A DNA stretch of 64,000 nt, taken from contig NZ_ATYV01000014.1 in NCBI RefSeq assembly GCF_000427865.1, positions 1-64,000 on the forward strand, read 5' to 3'. A model generated the notes under the pieces. It did not search any database, had not been told where the DNA came from, and worked only from the letters and a program-made list of their open reading frames with translations. Made by a program: the position numbers and the translations under genes. Source of the DNA: Corynebacterium sputi DSM 45148. Lineage in GTDB: Bacteria > Actinomycetota > Actinomycetes > Mycobacteriales > Mycobacteriaceae. Shown one piece after another: positions 45,011 through 54,187 of the stretch. Every line of letters begins with the position of its first letter. Within the stretch, counting starts at the first letter, position 1.

Positions 45011-45856
45011 CTACAGGCGGGCGATACGAATATCGGTGGCTAGGACGGCCTTGGCGCCGATACCGGAAATCTGGTCCATGACGTCGTTGGCGTCCTTGCG
45101 CGGAACCATCGCGCGAACCGCAACCCAGTTCTCCTCCGCCAACGGAGAGACCGTGGGAGCAGACAGGCCCGGGGTGATGGCGGCGGCGTCGTCAAGCAGA
45201 TCGCGGGAGATGTTGTAGTCGAGCATCAGGTAGTTCTTCGCGTGCAGGATGCCCTGGATGCGGTTGAGGAAGACCTGCTCCTCGCGGCCGAGCTCACGGT
45301 CGTCCTGGCCAACAACGACGGCCTCAGAGGTGACCATCACGTCACCGAACGGCTCCAGTCCCTGATTGCGCAGGGTCCGGCCGGTGGAGACAACATCTGC
45401 GATTACGTCAGCGACACCGAGGCGGATGGAGATCTCCACCGCGCCGTCCAGACGCAAGACAGTGGCCTCGATGCCGCGAGCCTTGAGGTCCTCGCGGACC
45501 AGGTTCGGGTAAGAGGTAGCGATGCGAGAGCCTTCGAGCTTCTCCAGGCTCCAGCCCTCTTCCTTCGGGGCTGCGTAGCGGAAGGTCGAATCTCCGAAAC
45601 CGAGGTTGAGCACTTCGGTGACCGGAGCGAGGGAATCAGCAGCCAGATCGCGGCCGGTGATGCCGAGGTCTAGGTGCCCTTTTCCGACGTAAATCGGGAT
45701 GTCCTTCGGACGTAGGAAAAAGAACTCGATGCCATTGGCCTCATCGGCAACGGTCAGACGCTTGGAGTCGCCGCGGCCGGGATATCCGGCCTCGCCGAGG
45801 ATTTCCATCGCGGCTTCGGACAGGGAGCCCTTGTTGGGGACAGCTACGCGCAACAT
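45011..45856 (-). CDS. hisG: ATP phosphoribosyltransferase HisG (long form)
   Basis: 281 residues: [60 protein letters not shown] and [19 protein letters not shown] (PRPP loop). The C-terminal regulatory domain (about 205-281; [19 protein letters not shown]) binds histidine for feedback inhibition and shows this is the long, HisZ-independent form. First step of histidine synthesis. It lies 51 bases downstream of hisE, which performs the next step. Confidence 0.96.
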   Translation of the reverse strand: MLRVAVPNKGSLSEAAMEILGEAGYPGRGDSKRLTVADEANGIEFFFLRPKDIPIYVGKGHLDLGITGRDLAADSLAPVTEVLNLGFGDSTFRYAAPKEEGWSLEKLEGSRIATSYPNLVREDLKARGIEATVLRLDGAVEISIRLGVADVIADVVSTGRTLRNQGLEPFGDVMVTSEAVVVGQDDRELGREEQVFLNRIQGILHAKNYLMLDYNISRDLLDDAAAITPGLSAPTVSPLAEENWVAVRAMVPRKDANDVMDQISGIGAKAVLATDIRIARL

Positions 45857-45907
45857 TGAAGAGATGGTCCTTTGGTGGAGTGTGAGGTGGGGTTCGGAAG
45901 CGGACGA

Positions 45908-46180
45908 CTACAGATGCTTGTAGACGTCTTCCGGGGTAAGTCCCCGACCGACCATGATCACCTGGAGCCAGTAGATGAGCTGCGAGATTTCCTCAGCGAG
46001 CTCCTCATCGGACTCATACTCGGCTGCGAGCCACACTTCGCCAGCCTCTTCCATGATCTTCTTGCCCTGCGCATGCACGCCCTTGTCGAGCATCTCGACG
46101 GTCGAAGAGCCCTCAGGGCGCTTCTCGGCACGGTCCTTGAGTTCCGCGAACAGGGTGTCAAAGTTTTTCACGTCGGCCAT
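45908..46180 (-). CDS. hisE: Phosphoribosyl-ATP pyrophosphatase HisE
   Basis: 90 residues of the MazG-like fold: [36 protein letters not shown] with the metal-binding ExxE, and [20 protein letters not shown] with the ExxxD-like second half. It hydrolyses PR-ATP to PR-AMP in histidine synthesis. The ATG at 46180 gives the normal family N-terminus; an extension upstream to 46201 has no support. Confidence 0.95.
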   Translation of the reverse strand: MADVKNFDTLFAELKDRAEKRPEGSSTVEMLDKGVHAQGKKIMEEAGEVWLAAEYESDEELAEEISQLIYWLQVIMVGRGLTPEDVYKHL

Positions 46181-46205
46181 TCTTTCACGCCAGGTGCACA
46201 AGTGC

Positions 46206-46907
46206 TTAGTTCGGGGTACCGATCCGCTGGTACAGCTCTTCCAGATCCGCCAGGGTCATTCCGGAGAAGTCCGTGCGACCGGGGATCAACTGCGACAACC
46301 GGTGCGCGCCGTCGGCGATCTCACCGTTGTCTTCGATGGGCGCGCCGAGCGTGCGGCAACCGGCAGCAACCGCTGCAGAGGAACCGGTGAAGGAGTCCTC
46401 AACGGCTAGGCAGTCCTCGGGTGCAACGCCGGTGCGTCGGGCGGCCTCGAGGTAGATATCCGGTGCCGGCTTGCCGCTGGGAACCTCGTCGCCGCAGACA
46501 GTGTCGATGAACCAGTCTCGACCGATGATGTCGATGGTCTTGTCCGCAATCACCCGCACGGTGTTCGTAGCAATGATCATGGGAATGCCCTGCTCGCGAC
46601 CTTCAGCAAGAATTTCCGGGATGCCGGCACACAAATCAGCGCCATTGGAGAGCTTCTCCAGGAACATCTCGAAGAGACGCTTAACCCACTGGCGCTCTTC
46701 CTCATCGGTGAGCTCGAGACCCGCATAGTCAGCGCAGGCGCGAACGGTGAAGGGGCCGTTGGTGCCCATTGTCGACTCGCGGACCTCCAATGAGGCTCGC
46801 CGTCCCATCGCCTCAGACATCGTGAACACCGCTTCGCCCCATAGGAGCTCGGTGTCGATGAGAGTGCCGTCCATGTCCCAAAGAATTGCAGGTATCACGT
46901 ACGGCAC
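46206..46907 (-). CDS. HAD-superfamily hydrolase (phosphoglucomutase/phosphatase type)
   Basis: 233 residues. Motif I is [13 protein letters not shown], motif [11 protein letters not shown], motif [12 protein letters not shown] and motif [22 protein letters not shown]; a helical cap (about 20-90) places it in HAD subfamily IA. Substrate unknown; a sugar or nucleotide phosphate is likely. The GTG at 46907 was chosen for an AAGG site 8 bases upstream and its position just before motif I. It lies upstream of hisE with a 25-base gap and is probably cotranscribed with hisE-hisG. Confidence 0.85.
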   Translation of the reverse strand: MPYVIPAILWDMDGTLIDTELLWGEAVFTMSEAMGRRASLEVRESTMGTNGPFTVRACADYAGLELTDEEERQWVKRLFEMFLEKLSNGADLCAGIPEILAEGREQGIPMIIATNTVRVIADKTIDIIGRDWFIDTVCGDEVPSGKPAPDIYLEAARRTGVAPEDCLAVEDSFTGSSAAVAAGCRTLGAPIEDNGEIADGAHRLSQLIPGRTDFSGMTLADLEELYQRIGTPN

Positions 46908-47053
46908 TGTAGCCGCCTTGAAGCGGGCAAGCGAAGCGGTGCAATGGCTCCCCTGGCGCTGCCAATCCGCGAAATCTACTTTCCCCAGTAAATACATAGA
47001 GGCTAACGTTTAACTCTGTTCACCTATCGCGTTCTCTCCAGACAAGGACCACC

Positions 47054-47881
47054 TTGACTACGACTCCCCGATGGCGACTGCTCGCCGCGATTCTCACCAT
47101 TCCGATGCTCGTTACCGCCTGCGCTAGCGACGCAGATGAACCTGCTGAGAGTTCAGCACCAGAGACTACGACCTCGTCTGCTGCCCCTTCAGGAACTATC
47201 GGAGAACCAGTGGTCGCAGATGGCGTCACGATGACCGTCACCGCATTGACGGAATCGGAGCAGCTTTCCCTGACTGCCGAGGGTTTCGAGGAAGGAACGA
47301 TGCCAGAGGAGACCGTCGAGGCCCGCGATGGCGGGAAATTCTTTCGTGTCGATACTGAGGTCGAGAACACCGGCAAAGAACCCTGGGACCTGACATGCAG
47401 TTTCTCGGTACAAACTGAGCTCTTCAGTTCGGATGACAGGCAGTACACCGACATCGGGGACCTCTATCGGGTTCCGGGAAATCCGACTTGTGGAGACCCA
47501 CTCAATCCAGGATTCAGCACTACGATGTCGTGGATTTACGAGGTGCCGGAGAGTTTCGAGGTCGGCTACCTCGGATTCGCCGACCCCAATGTCGCGTACG
47601 ACGACCTCACCTACATCGACCTCACTGATGCCACCATAGAAACCGAAGATCCAACACCTCCGGCACCAGTGGACTCGGCCCCAGAAGCTGTCGCCCCTGC
47701 GCCGGACAACCCAGCTGCAGTCGCCCCAGAAGCTCCTCCCGCCGCTAATCCGGATGAGTTTCCTTATCGAAGTTCCGGAGAATCTCAAGCCCACTACGGC
47801 TGCGCCGAAGGCTACATCGACGATCCCGCGCTATGTGGGCAGCTCAATGACATGTACGGCGAGGAGCCGTGGTCACCTTAA
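47054..47881 (+). CDS. Secreted lipoprotein with DUF4352-like domain
   Basis: 275 residues. A signal peptide ends in lipobox LVTACAS (Cys at about residue 23), followed by a Ser/Thr/Pro linker. The beta-sandwich (about 50-195) with FRVDTEVENTGKEPWDLTCS resembles DUF4352/immunoprotective extracellular domains. A Pro/Ala-rich stretch (PTPPAPVDSAPEAVAPAPDN) leads to a small Cys-containing tail (HYGCAEGYIDDPALCGQL). The TTG start has AAGGACC upstream. Lipidation would involve the Lnt encoded at 9013. It marks the start of a block not expected between the HAD gene and metH. Confidence 0.75.
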   Translation: MTTTPRWRLLAAILTIPMLVTACASDADEPAESSAPETTTSSAAPSGTIGEPVVADGVTMTVTALTESEQLSLTAEGFEEGTMPEETVEARDGGKFFRVDTEVENTGKEPWDLTCSFSVQTELFSSDDRQYTDIGDLYRVPGNPTCGDPLNPGFSTTMSWIYEVPESFEVGYLGFADPNVAYDDLTYIDLTDATIETEDPTPPAPVDSAPEAVAPAPDNPAAVAPEAPPAANPDEFPYRSSGESQAHYGCAEGYIDDPALCGQLNDMYGEEPWSP

Positions 47882-47961
47882 ACCTAGGTTTTCGAACACA
47901 CCTCGCGGTTTTCGAGTGCGTCCAGGGGGCGATTGTCTGCCCCGTCAGTACCTTGCGCCAC

Positions 47962-48345
47962 ATGGAATTCTTTGATGACCCAAAGCACCGCCAGCAGGTT
48001 CTCACGTCGAGGCAATACGTCGTCGACCTTCTGGAGGACTTAATCAACAACATGATTCATCAGGCTCATGAGATCGACGGTGGCTCAGGAGTGTCCAGAT
48101 CATTGATTATGAACCGTGGCCCAATAGACCGGTCAGAGGATGAAGCGTATGTCGTGCGAATGAGCGCAGGCCTTTTACTCCTTGCATGCAAGCGGTTGGA
48201 GGAAAGCCTGGACGACGATAAAGAGTTCTGGAGCATCTCTAAGTACGTCCGCGAGCAAGCCCAGACCATACTTATGCACCAGACCGAACACCTGAAATTT
48301 GTCACCAACTACCTTCCCGATCCTGATGGGCGGGGATTGCAATAG
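47962..48345 (+). CDS. Hypothetical cytoplasmic protein
   Basis: 127 residues from the ATG at 47962: MEFFDDPKHRQQVLTSRQYV, VDLLEDLINNMIHQAHEIDG, MSAGLLLLACKRLEESLDDD and FVTNYLPDPDGRGLQ, almost all helical. The frame is open 31 codons further upstream into the lipoprotein end, but that stretch does not look coding. No ribosome site is obvious. No family recognised. The composition is less GC-rich than its neighbours, in keeping with an acquired segment. Confidence 0.5.
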   Translation: MEFFDDPKHRQQVLTSRQYVVDLLEDLINNMIHQAHEIDGGSGVSRSLIMNRGPIDRSEDEAYVVRMSAGLLLLACKRLEESLDDDKEFWSISKYVREQAQTILMHQTEHLKFVTNYLPDPDGRGLQ

Positions 48346-48367
48346 ACGGAGTCGTAAAACCGAGCAA

Positions 48368-49378
48368 CTAACTGGCTCGTGTCCAAAACTGCTGCAACAC
48401 AACGTTCAGGTCTTCCGGGACCTGCATCGGCAACGAGTGTGTGGTGTCGGGCCAGGTGGTGATGGAGGCGTCGGGAAGCATGTTTTTCGCTTTTTCCTCA
48501 CTGCCGGCGAGGGAGTCCCGATCAGCTAGGGCGATATAGACCGGCATTGTTAGGCGGGACGCCTGCTCGTCTGAGAGCGGTGTCGGGGTCGGCAGCGACG
48601 AGGAGTAATGCTCGGTGGCGGCGGCGATCATGAGCGCCACCGGATCATCTTGGCCGTCCATCTCCCCTGGCTCCGCACCGCCGACACGCTCCATCGCCGT
48701 GTCGCGCAGACCACCCGGCAGCCATGGCAAAGACACGGCCATCGACCAGAACAGCATCGACGGCGGTGGATAAGCGACGGTGAAGACTGGTTCAAGAAGC
48801 GCGAGAGACTTCACGTTCTCTGGATAGGACGATGCATAGGTCGCCGCGACGGCCCCGCCGAATGAATGACCGACCACGTGAGCACCATCGGGAGCCAAGT
48901 CACTGAGCGCCTGGTCGATCCAGACAGCCTGCTCGTCGAAAGACGTGAGAGGAGCTGCCTGGGCCGACATTCCCGCGTCCCCAATGAGGTCGAAGGCGAG
49001 GACACGGCGATTCTCAACGAAACCAGGGAGATTCTCCGACCACATCGGCGTGCCTGAGGCGCGACCAGGGAAAAGCACAACGGGGATGCCTTCTCCTTCC
49101 CATTCGTAAACGCGGACGGTGCCGTGATCGGTGGGGATGTCGTGAATGGCGTCGAGAGTCGGAAGGCGGCCCATCGCGTCGTCATAGAGCTCGCAGTATT
49201 CAACGAAGCCCTGGGCAGAGCGGAAATTACCTACGCCGGGCGCCCCGAAGAAAAAGCGGTACGTAGCCCAGGTGCCAATGAGGGCTAGGACCACCAGAAG
49301 CGCGACCCCAGTTTTCCGCAAACGGCGACCTCGAGGGGCTATGGGCGAATCTGAGGCGGCATTGGATGTCTCGGGCAT
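48368..49378 (-). CDS. Membrane-anchored alpha/beta hydrolase
   Basis: 336 residues. An N-terminal helix (TGVALLVVLALIGTWATYRF, about 23-42) anchors the protein. The hydrolase domain has nucleophile elbow VVGHSFGGAVAATYASSY (Ser), acid YIALADRDSLAG and His TTHSLPMQVPE. Substrate unknown; such enzymes act as esterases or lipases. It diverges from a TetR gene across 84 bases that contain a long palindrome, so it is the likely target of that repressor. Confidence 0.83.
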   Translation of the reverse strand: MPETSNAASDSPIAPRGRRLRKTGVALLVVLALIGTWATYRFFFGAPGVGNFRSAQGFVEYCELYDDAMGRLPTLDAIHDIPTDHGTVRVYEWEGEGIPVVLFPGRASGTPMWSENLPGFVENRRVLAFDLIGDAGMSAQAAPLTSFDEQAVWIDQALSDLAPDGAHVVGHSFGGAVAATYASSYPENVKSLALLEPVFTVAYPPPSMLFWSMAVSLPWLPGGLRDTAMERVGGAEPGEMDGQDDPVALMIAAATEHYSSSLPTPTPLSDEQASRLTMPVYIALADRDSLAGSEEKAKNMLPDASITTWPDTTHSLPMQVPEDLNVVLQQFWTRAS

Positions 49379-49411
49379 ATCTGCACGTCCTTGGATGAAT
49401 GTTTCTTTTTT

Positions 49412-49455
49412 ACAGTACGCTCATATCGCAAACGTTCGCAATATAGTGATACTGT
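49412..49455. promoter_or_regulatory. Nested palindromic operator between hydrolase and TetR genes
   Basis: An inner 22-bp dyad (49423-49444, 18 of 22 positions symmetric, core AAACGTT) shares its centre at 49433.5 with outer arms ACAGTA (49412-49417) and TACTGT (49450-49455). It fills the divergent promoter region. This is the expected position for autoregulation by the TetR protein starting at 49463. Confidence 0.65.
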
Positions 49456-49462
49456 TTAAAGT

Positions 49463-50035
49463 ATGCCAAAAGTCGTTGACCACGAAGAACGCCGCAATGA
49501 AGTGATCCAGGGACTCTGGGCCGTGATCAGTGAGCGCGGCATCGAGGGAGTCACGTACGCGCGGGTAGCCGCAGCCGCGAGGATCTCCGTCGGGCGGATC
49601 CAGCACTACTTCGAGTCCAAGGACGATCTCGTGGTGGCCGGTTGCCAGGCGATGGTCGACGAGGCGTTGCGACCTACCGGCGACGATCCGTGGCAAGTGC
49701 TTTTCGAGCTCCTCACCTCACCTATCCCCCAAACTTCAGCCTTCAGACTCGGCGCAGCTGTTTGGTACGCGTACATGGCCCATGGCGTGGTCAACGCAGA
49801 GATCGGCGCCATCGTCGCGCAGGCCTCGCGCGTCCAGGTGGCGAGGGCAGAGGAATTGCTCAACAGTGGCCACGTGCCCACCAACTCATCCCCTCGCACA
49901 GCAGCACGCCTCGTCGGATTAAGTAACGGACTGACGCAGCGAGTGCTGATCGGAGTAATGCCAGCGTATGAGGCGCTGGGGTTGGTCAGTGAAGAGGTGG
50001 ATGTGCTCAGGCAGACGTTCGGCGAGGGACAGTAG
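49463..50035 (+). CDS. TetR-family transcriptional repressor
   Basis: 190 residues. The N-terminal HTH (about 8-55) has EVIQGLWAVISERGIEGVTY, ARVAAAARISVGRIQHYFES and KDDLVVAG, the TetR pattern ending in the YxxF/HYFxSKxxL motif. The C-terminal helical domain (about 70-185) would bind a ligand, which is unknown. It is divergent from the alpha/beta hydrolase and probably controls it and itself. Confidence 0.87.
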   Translation: MPKVVDHEERRNEVIQGLWAVISERGIEGVTYARVAAAARISVGRIQHYFESKDDLVVAGCQAMVDEALRPTGDDPWQVLFELLTSPIPQTSAFRLGAAVWYAYMAHGVVNAEIGAIVAQASRVQVARAEELLNSGHVPTNSSPRTAARLVGLSNGLTQRVLIGVMPAYEALGLVSEEVDVLRQTFGEGQ

Positions 50036-50247
50036 AGCAGACCTGCCAAGAATTCGACGCGTTGTCCGACTGGCCGAATCCGGCACCTCAGGCGGGGACG
50101 TCGGGAAGCGATGAGTTTTCGTTATCGTGTTCGATCAGCCAGTCCCCGCGTTTGGGGTCCTTCTGAGATTCAATCGTCTAGGGTGGTCCCGTTACACAGT
50201 CCCCTCATCGGGCAGTTACACCACCTCCGAAGGAGCCTCCCTCTCGC

Positions 50248-52515
50248 ATGAGCACCTTGACAATGCGCAACGCACCAGACGACAAGGCTCTGCCTAAGGA
50301 GGTCCTCGAAGAGGCAAGCCGACTGCTGGTCGACCTGCAGAAGGACACTCCCGCAGCCCGTAAGCGCCTGCTTCCGGTAGACGATGCCGCCGACTCGCGT
50401 ATCCGCATTTCCTCCGTCGATGACGACCACTCGGTGGTGTTGTTCGAGCTCTCCGACGAAAAGTCGATGCACTACGCGTACATCGGCACCAAGCTTCGCG
50501 AGGAGGCCATCGCTAAAGCCCGCACCTCGACGCTGGTTGTGGATCCTCGCTCGGGAGTCACCAGTGTGAAGTTCATGGCAGAGGTGCCAGCGAAGACCAA
50601 TACTGAGACTCCGGAGCCGTCAGCGAAGCCGTCCGTTTCCGATGTCACCGTCGCCGAGGTGACGCTGAAGAACCCGAGTGAGGGTCTCGCCGGCTTCACC
50701 GCCGAGCAGCTTCATGAAGAACTGGGAATCACTCCAGAGGCTTTTGAGGCAGTCCGTCACCTCACAACTGAAAACGATCTCAACGCTGCACTTGCGAACA
50801 GCACCTCATGGGAGTCCAGTGCCTTGATGGCGCTGGCGTCTGGCATGGACATTGAGGGAGTTCGCTCGGATCTGGCGTTGGATGTAGACGAGGAGGCCGG
50901 CTCCGAACAGACCACCGACACCGACGCAGAGACCATCGCAGGACTGCTGATGGACGCCGCGGCTAGTGAATTCCACTACGTGGGGAGCAGCTCGGACGCG
51001 GTGCGCCACATCATCGAAGGTGGCGACTTCGACAAGTGGCGCGTCTTCCTCCACCCCTCGCAGCAGGGCCTGGTCGACCGAGACTTCACCGGCCCTGCCC
51101 GCGTCACCGGTGGCGCCGGAACTGGCAAAACCGTGGTGATCGTGCACCGCGCTACCTCACTGCTGAAGAAGGCACGCAAGCGCACCGGCGAGGTGCCGTC
51201 GGTGTTTGTCACCACGTTCACTCGTGGCCTGGCGGACTCGTTGCGCTCGCAGCTCATGGTGCTAAACCCGGACAGCCTCGAGGCTGACTATCCAGGTGCT
51301 AAGGGCGTTTGGACCAGCAACATCGACGCGCTCGCACAGTCCATCCTGAAAAATGCCACCGAGGAAGAGATCGAAGGGGCTACCTTCGCTATTGCCGGTC
51401 AGAAACAGACCGCGGCGCCGCTGCCTCTTGGTGACCCTGAAGAGCTCCTGCAGTGGCGCGATGCGCTCTCCGCAGTCGAGGTTCCGCCTCGCGGTGATGC
51501 TGCGCACCCGGAGTTCCTGGCGCAGGAGTACCGCAATGTTGTGCTCGCTCAGCAGGTCACGGACCTGGAGCAGTATCTGGCCGTCGACCGCAGCGGCCGC
51601 GGCAGTGCCCTACTTCCGGAGTCTCGGAAGAAGGTGTGGTCCGTCATCGAAGAGTTCCTCCAGGCGTGCCGAGCCTCGGGACGATTCACCTTCGCCGCTC
51701 AGTCGATGATGGCCGCACACATCCTCAGGTCCCGAGTTTCCGATTCCGGGTACATGTTCGATCACGTGCTTGTCGACGAGGCCCAGGACTTCCACGCCGG
51801 CCACTGGAGTCTGCTGCGCGCCGCAGTGCCGGAAGGTACCGACGACATTTTCCTGGCGGAAGATTCCCATCAGCGGATCTACGGCCAAAGGCTCGTCCTG
51901 TCGCGATTCGGAGTCAACACCAGCGGCCGTTCGCGTCGACTAACGATGAACTATCGCACTACCCGCCAGAACCTTGCCTATGCGTCGCAAATGCTGCAGG
52001 GAGAGGAATGGGTCGACTCCGAAGGTGAAGAAGACAACCTCACCGGGTATCGCTCGGTTCGTACCGGCCCGGCACCGGTCATCGCCGAATGCGCCACCTT
52101 CGACGAAGAACTCGACGCCGTCGCAGAGACCGCGAGCCGCTGGGTTGAGGACGATGACAGTGCCCGTATCGGCATCCTGACCTTGGATGACCGTCGCCTG
52201 ATCAACAAGATCGTCACGGGTCTGGCGGACCGAAATGTCGAAGCTGTCCGCACCAGGAACGCAGCCAAGATCGCCGAGACCAGCATCTCCGTTCTGACCA
52301 TGCAGGGCGCCAAGGGCATGGAGTTCACCCATGTCATCCTCGTCGGTATTAGCGAAGATGCGATTCCCAACAAGCGGGAGCTCGCAGGGCTCAATGACAC
52401 TGACCGAGCGGACGTGATTCTTCGTGCGCGGTCACTGCTGTACGTGGCCGCCTCTCGCGCCCGTGACCAGCTGATGATCACCTGCACGGGCCGCAAGTCC
52501 CCGATCTTGCCGTAA
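50248..52515 (+). CDS. UvrD/Rep-like superfamily 1 helicase
   Basis: 755 residues. Residues 1-270 are acidic and not a helicase domain that I recognise. Then Walker A ARVTGGAGTGKTVVIVHRAT (about 285-304), motif II VDEAQDFHAGHWSLLRAA, motif III FLAEDSHQRIYGQRLVLS, motif IV LTMNYRTTRQNLAYASQM, motif V TMQGAKGMEFTHVILVGI and motif VI LYVAASRARDQLMITC. This is a complete SF1A core, resembling stand-alone UvrD-like helicases found near defence or mobile regions. No partner nuclease is adjacent. A GAAGGAG site lies about 12 bases upstream, rather far, so the start is moderately certain. Confidence 0.87.
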   Translation: MSTLTMRNAPDDKALPKEVLEEASRLLVDLQKDTPAARKRLLPVDDAADSRIRISSVDDDHSVVLFELSDEKSMHYAYIGTKLREEAIAKARTSTLVVDPRSGVTSVKFMAEVPAKTNTETPEPSAKPSVSDVTVAEVTLKNPSEGLAGFTAEQLHEELGITPEAFEAVRHLTTENDLNAALANSTSWESSALMALASGMDIEGVRSDLALDVDEEAGSEQTTDTDAETIAGLLMDAAASEFHYVGSSSDAVRHIIEGGDFDKWRVFLHPSQQGLVDRDFTGPARVTGGAGTGKTVVIVHRATSLLKKARKRTGEVPSVFVTTFTRGLADSLRSQLMVLNPDSLEADYPGAKGVWTSNIDALAQSILKNATEEEIEGATFAIAGQKQTAAPLPLGDPEELLQWRDALSAVEVPPRGDAAHPEFLAQEYRNVVLAQQVTDLEQYLAVDRSGRGSALLPESRKKVWSVIEEFLQACRASGRFTFAAQSMMAAHILRSRVSDSGYMFDHVLVDEAQDFHAGHWSLLRAAVPEGTDDIFLAEDSHQRIYGQRLVLSRFGVNTSGRSRRLTMNYRTTRQNLAYASQMLQGEEWVDSEGEEDNLTGYRSVRTGPAPVIAECATFDEELDAVAETASRWVEDDDSARIGILTLDDRRLINKIVTGLADRNVEAVRTRNAAKIAETSISVLTMQGAKGMEFTHVILVGISEDAIPNKRELAGLNDTDRADVILRARSLLYVAASRARDQLMITCTGRKSPILP

Positions 52516-52569
52516 TCAGCCGGTCGGGCGGAGCTACCCGCCGAAAGCCGATTAAGTAACGTCCACCTC

Positions 52570-53430
52570 ATGACCGCACCTACTAGCGACGCGTACTTCA
52601 TCCCCCTCGGCCAGCTCCCTGACGAGACTTCGTCTGCCGGAACTGCTGTCACCGTCGAGCGTTTCCAGCCGACCGAGCACACCCACGGGCCGTGGGGCCC
52701 GTTCCAGCACGGCTCGCCGCCGCCGGCGCTCCTCACCAGGTGCATGGAGCAAGGCATTCCGGAGGGGATGCGGATCTCCCGGGTCGCGACGAATCTGCTG
52801 GGTCCGGTGCCCTACACAGCGCTCCGCACCAGGACTTGGGTCACCCGACCGGGAAAACAGATCAGCATGGTTGAGTCGGAGCTCCTTGCAGAGGTAAAGG
52901 GGGTGTGGAGGCAGGTGGCGTCGGGAAGCGCGTGGTTGCTTTCCACCATCGATACCTCCGCCGTCGAGCGCACCTTCGACTCCCCTATTCCCGGGGTCGG
53001 CGAGGCGGGAGACTCTCCCTTGAGCCGTTGGAGCGGCGGCTACATCGATTCGATCGATGCGCGTTCGATCCCGGGTGAGTCACCGCAGGCCCATTGGGTG
53101 CGCACCGACCACCCAGTCGTCGAGGGTGAAGTCCCGACGCCATGGCAGAGCCTAATGAGTGTCGTCGACACCGCCAATGGCATCGGCGCGACTCTCGACC
53201 CTCGCGAGTACTCCTTCATGAACACTGACTTGGTCGTGCACCTGCACCGACTGCCGGTGTCGCCGTGGACTGGGATCTCCGCGCACGGCAGCATCGGCCC
53301 GGATGGCGTGGGAATGACTTCAGCTTCGCTTCACGACGAACACGGCCCCATCGGCCGCTCCCTCCAGACTCTGCTGGTTCAGCCGCAGCCAAAGGACAGC
53401 GGATTCGACCCGTTTAGGCCTGGGAGCTAA
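52570..53430 (+). CDS. Acyl-CoA thioesterase-like (double hot-dog) protein
   Basis: 286 residues. GPWGPFQHGSPPPALLTRCM matches the start of TesB/4HBT_3-type thioesterases. The first hot-dog unit includes RISRVATNLLGPVPYTALRT and ISMVESELLAEVKGVWRQVA; the second includes SLMSVVDTANGIGATLDPRE, FMNTDLVVHLHRLPVSPWTG and SASLHDEHGPIGRSLQTLLV with the DxxGxxG-like end. It probably hydrolyses or binds an acyl-CoA. Convergent with the GH25 gene, overlapping it by 4 bases. Confidence 0.83.
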   Translation: MTAPTSDAYFIPLGQLPDETSSAGTAVTVERFQPTEHTHGPWGPFQHGSPPPALLTRCMEQGIPEGMRISRVATNLLGPVPYTALRTRTWVTRPGKQISMVESELLAEVKGVWRQVASGSAWLLSTIDTSAVERTFDSPIPGVGEAGDSPLSRWSGGYIDSIDARSIPGESPQAHWVRTDHPVVEGEVPTPWQSLMSVVDTANGIGATLDPREYSFMNTDLVVHLHRLPVSPWTGISAHGSIGPDGVGMTSASLHDEHGPIGRSLQTLLVQPQPKDSGFDPFRPGS

Positions 53431-54095
53431 ACCCGTCCGCCGTAGAAGATCTTCTTCAGCTCATTCGGCGTGCCACGAAACGCGTTGATATCGACCTCGC
53501 GGCCGGCGACGGTCCCTCGCGAGCCGAACTGGAGTATGTCAGGGATGCGATTGCCGAGCGGGTAGTCCCAGCCAGGATGGTCGTCGCCACCGTCAGCCTC
53601 GTACAACTGCGCCGGCACGCCGACGTGATTGTGCCCGTAATTGCTGGCCCACAGATAGCCAAGACCGGTCATGGACGGCTCCCCTCCCCTGATCTTCCGC
53701 CAGTACCAAGCACCGGTATAGATCCCGCAGACTCGGTATCCGCGGCTCAGGAGTTCGGTGCGGGCGAAAGTGATGTCGTTGAGTGTCAGCAGTTTCTTCC
53801 GGAACTTGCCAGTTGATTCCACGTCGATCCACACGCCAAGATCGCGGCGGCCGTTCATCTGGGAGTCAATGACGTCGACTTGCTCGGCGATCGTCGTTCC
53901 CTCGCTCGGCGCCCGCAGATACCAGTACGTAGAAACGGGCAGCCCGCACATCTCTGCGTCATCGAGATGAGACTGGAAGACCCGGTCGACGTACGTGCCG
54001 TCGCACAGCCGGATGATCACGAATTCCACGCCTTCCGAGCGGGCCTGCACTAGCGACAAGCCGTCCTGGTGCTCGCTGACATCGATGCCGATCAT
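53427..54095 (-). CDS. GH25 (Chalaropsis-type) lysozyme
   Basis: 222 residues: MIGIDVSEHQDGLSLVQARS carries the first catalytic-site Asp, VEFVIIRLCDGTYVDRVFQS, STYWYLRAPSEGTTIAEQVD and LGVWIDVESTGKFRKKLL the DxE of GH25, and YTGAWYWRKIRGG, LWASNYGHN and ILQFGS complete the barrel. It cleaves the MurNAc-GlcNAc bond. No signal peptide is seen, as in phage endolysins. The ATG at 54095 starts directly at the domain; a strong hairpin (54128-54160) upstream rules out the longer frame. Confidence 0.88.
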   Translation of the reverse strand: MIGIDVSEHQDGLSLVQARSEGVEFVIIRLCDGTYVDRVFQSHLDDAEMCGLPVSTYWYLRAPSEGTTIAEQVDVIDSQMNGRRDLGVWIDVESTGKFRKKLLTLNDITFARTELLSRGYRVCGIYTGAWYWRKIRGGEPSMTGLGYLWASNYGHNHVGVPAQLYEADGGDDHPGWDYPLGNRIPDILQFGSRGTVAGREVDINAFRGTPNELKKIFYGGRV

Positions 54096-54127
54096 CTCTT
54101 CAGTGTAGAAGTTCCACCGGACATGAC

Positions 54128-54160
54128 GGACCCCCGACCGGAATATCCGGCCGGGGGTCC
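54128..54160 (-). terminator. Strong hairpin between the small peptide gene and the GH25 gene
   Basis: On the minus strand the RNA can form a 14-bp stem (GGACCCCCG-G-CCGG with its complement, one G-U pair) around a 5-base loop. No T-run follows, so it may act as a terminator, an attenuator of the GH25 gene or an mRNA-stabilising 3' end for the peptide gene. Confidence 0.65.
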
Positions 54161-54187
54161 ACCTACCCAAAATTACTGCGCCTGAGC

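Noticed and set aside
9915..45197. A second frequent word, CGTCGTCAAGC, found at least seven times (for example 9915, 11534, 11644, 14387, 37628, 41567, 45187).
   Set aside because: Most copies encode Leu-Asp-Asp in the same reading frame (CTT GAC GAC), so protein composition explains them; unlike CGTCGGGAAGC they do not spread over frames.
47869..47961. Upstream extension of the hypothetical protein into the lipoprotein end.
   Set aside because: It overlaps the lipoprotein stop and has no coding look; the ATG at 47962 was used instead, with low certainty.
50088..50174. Minus-strand stretch that reads as protein (SQKDPKRGDWLIEHDNENSS and a short end) in the gap before the helicase gene; contains one copy of the 11-base word.
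   Set aside because: No ATG, GTG or TTG start and an upstream in-frame TAG, with no ribosome site; at best a relic of a gene end. If it is a relic, the one intergenic copy of the word was once in a Leu-Pro-Asp frame.
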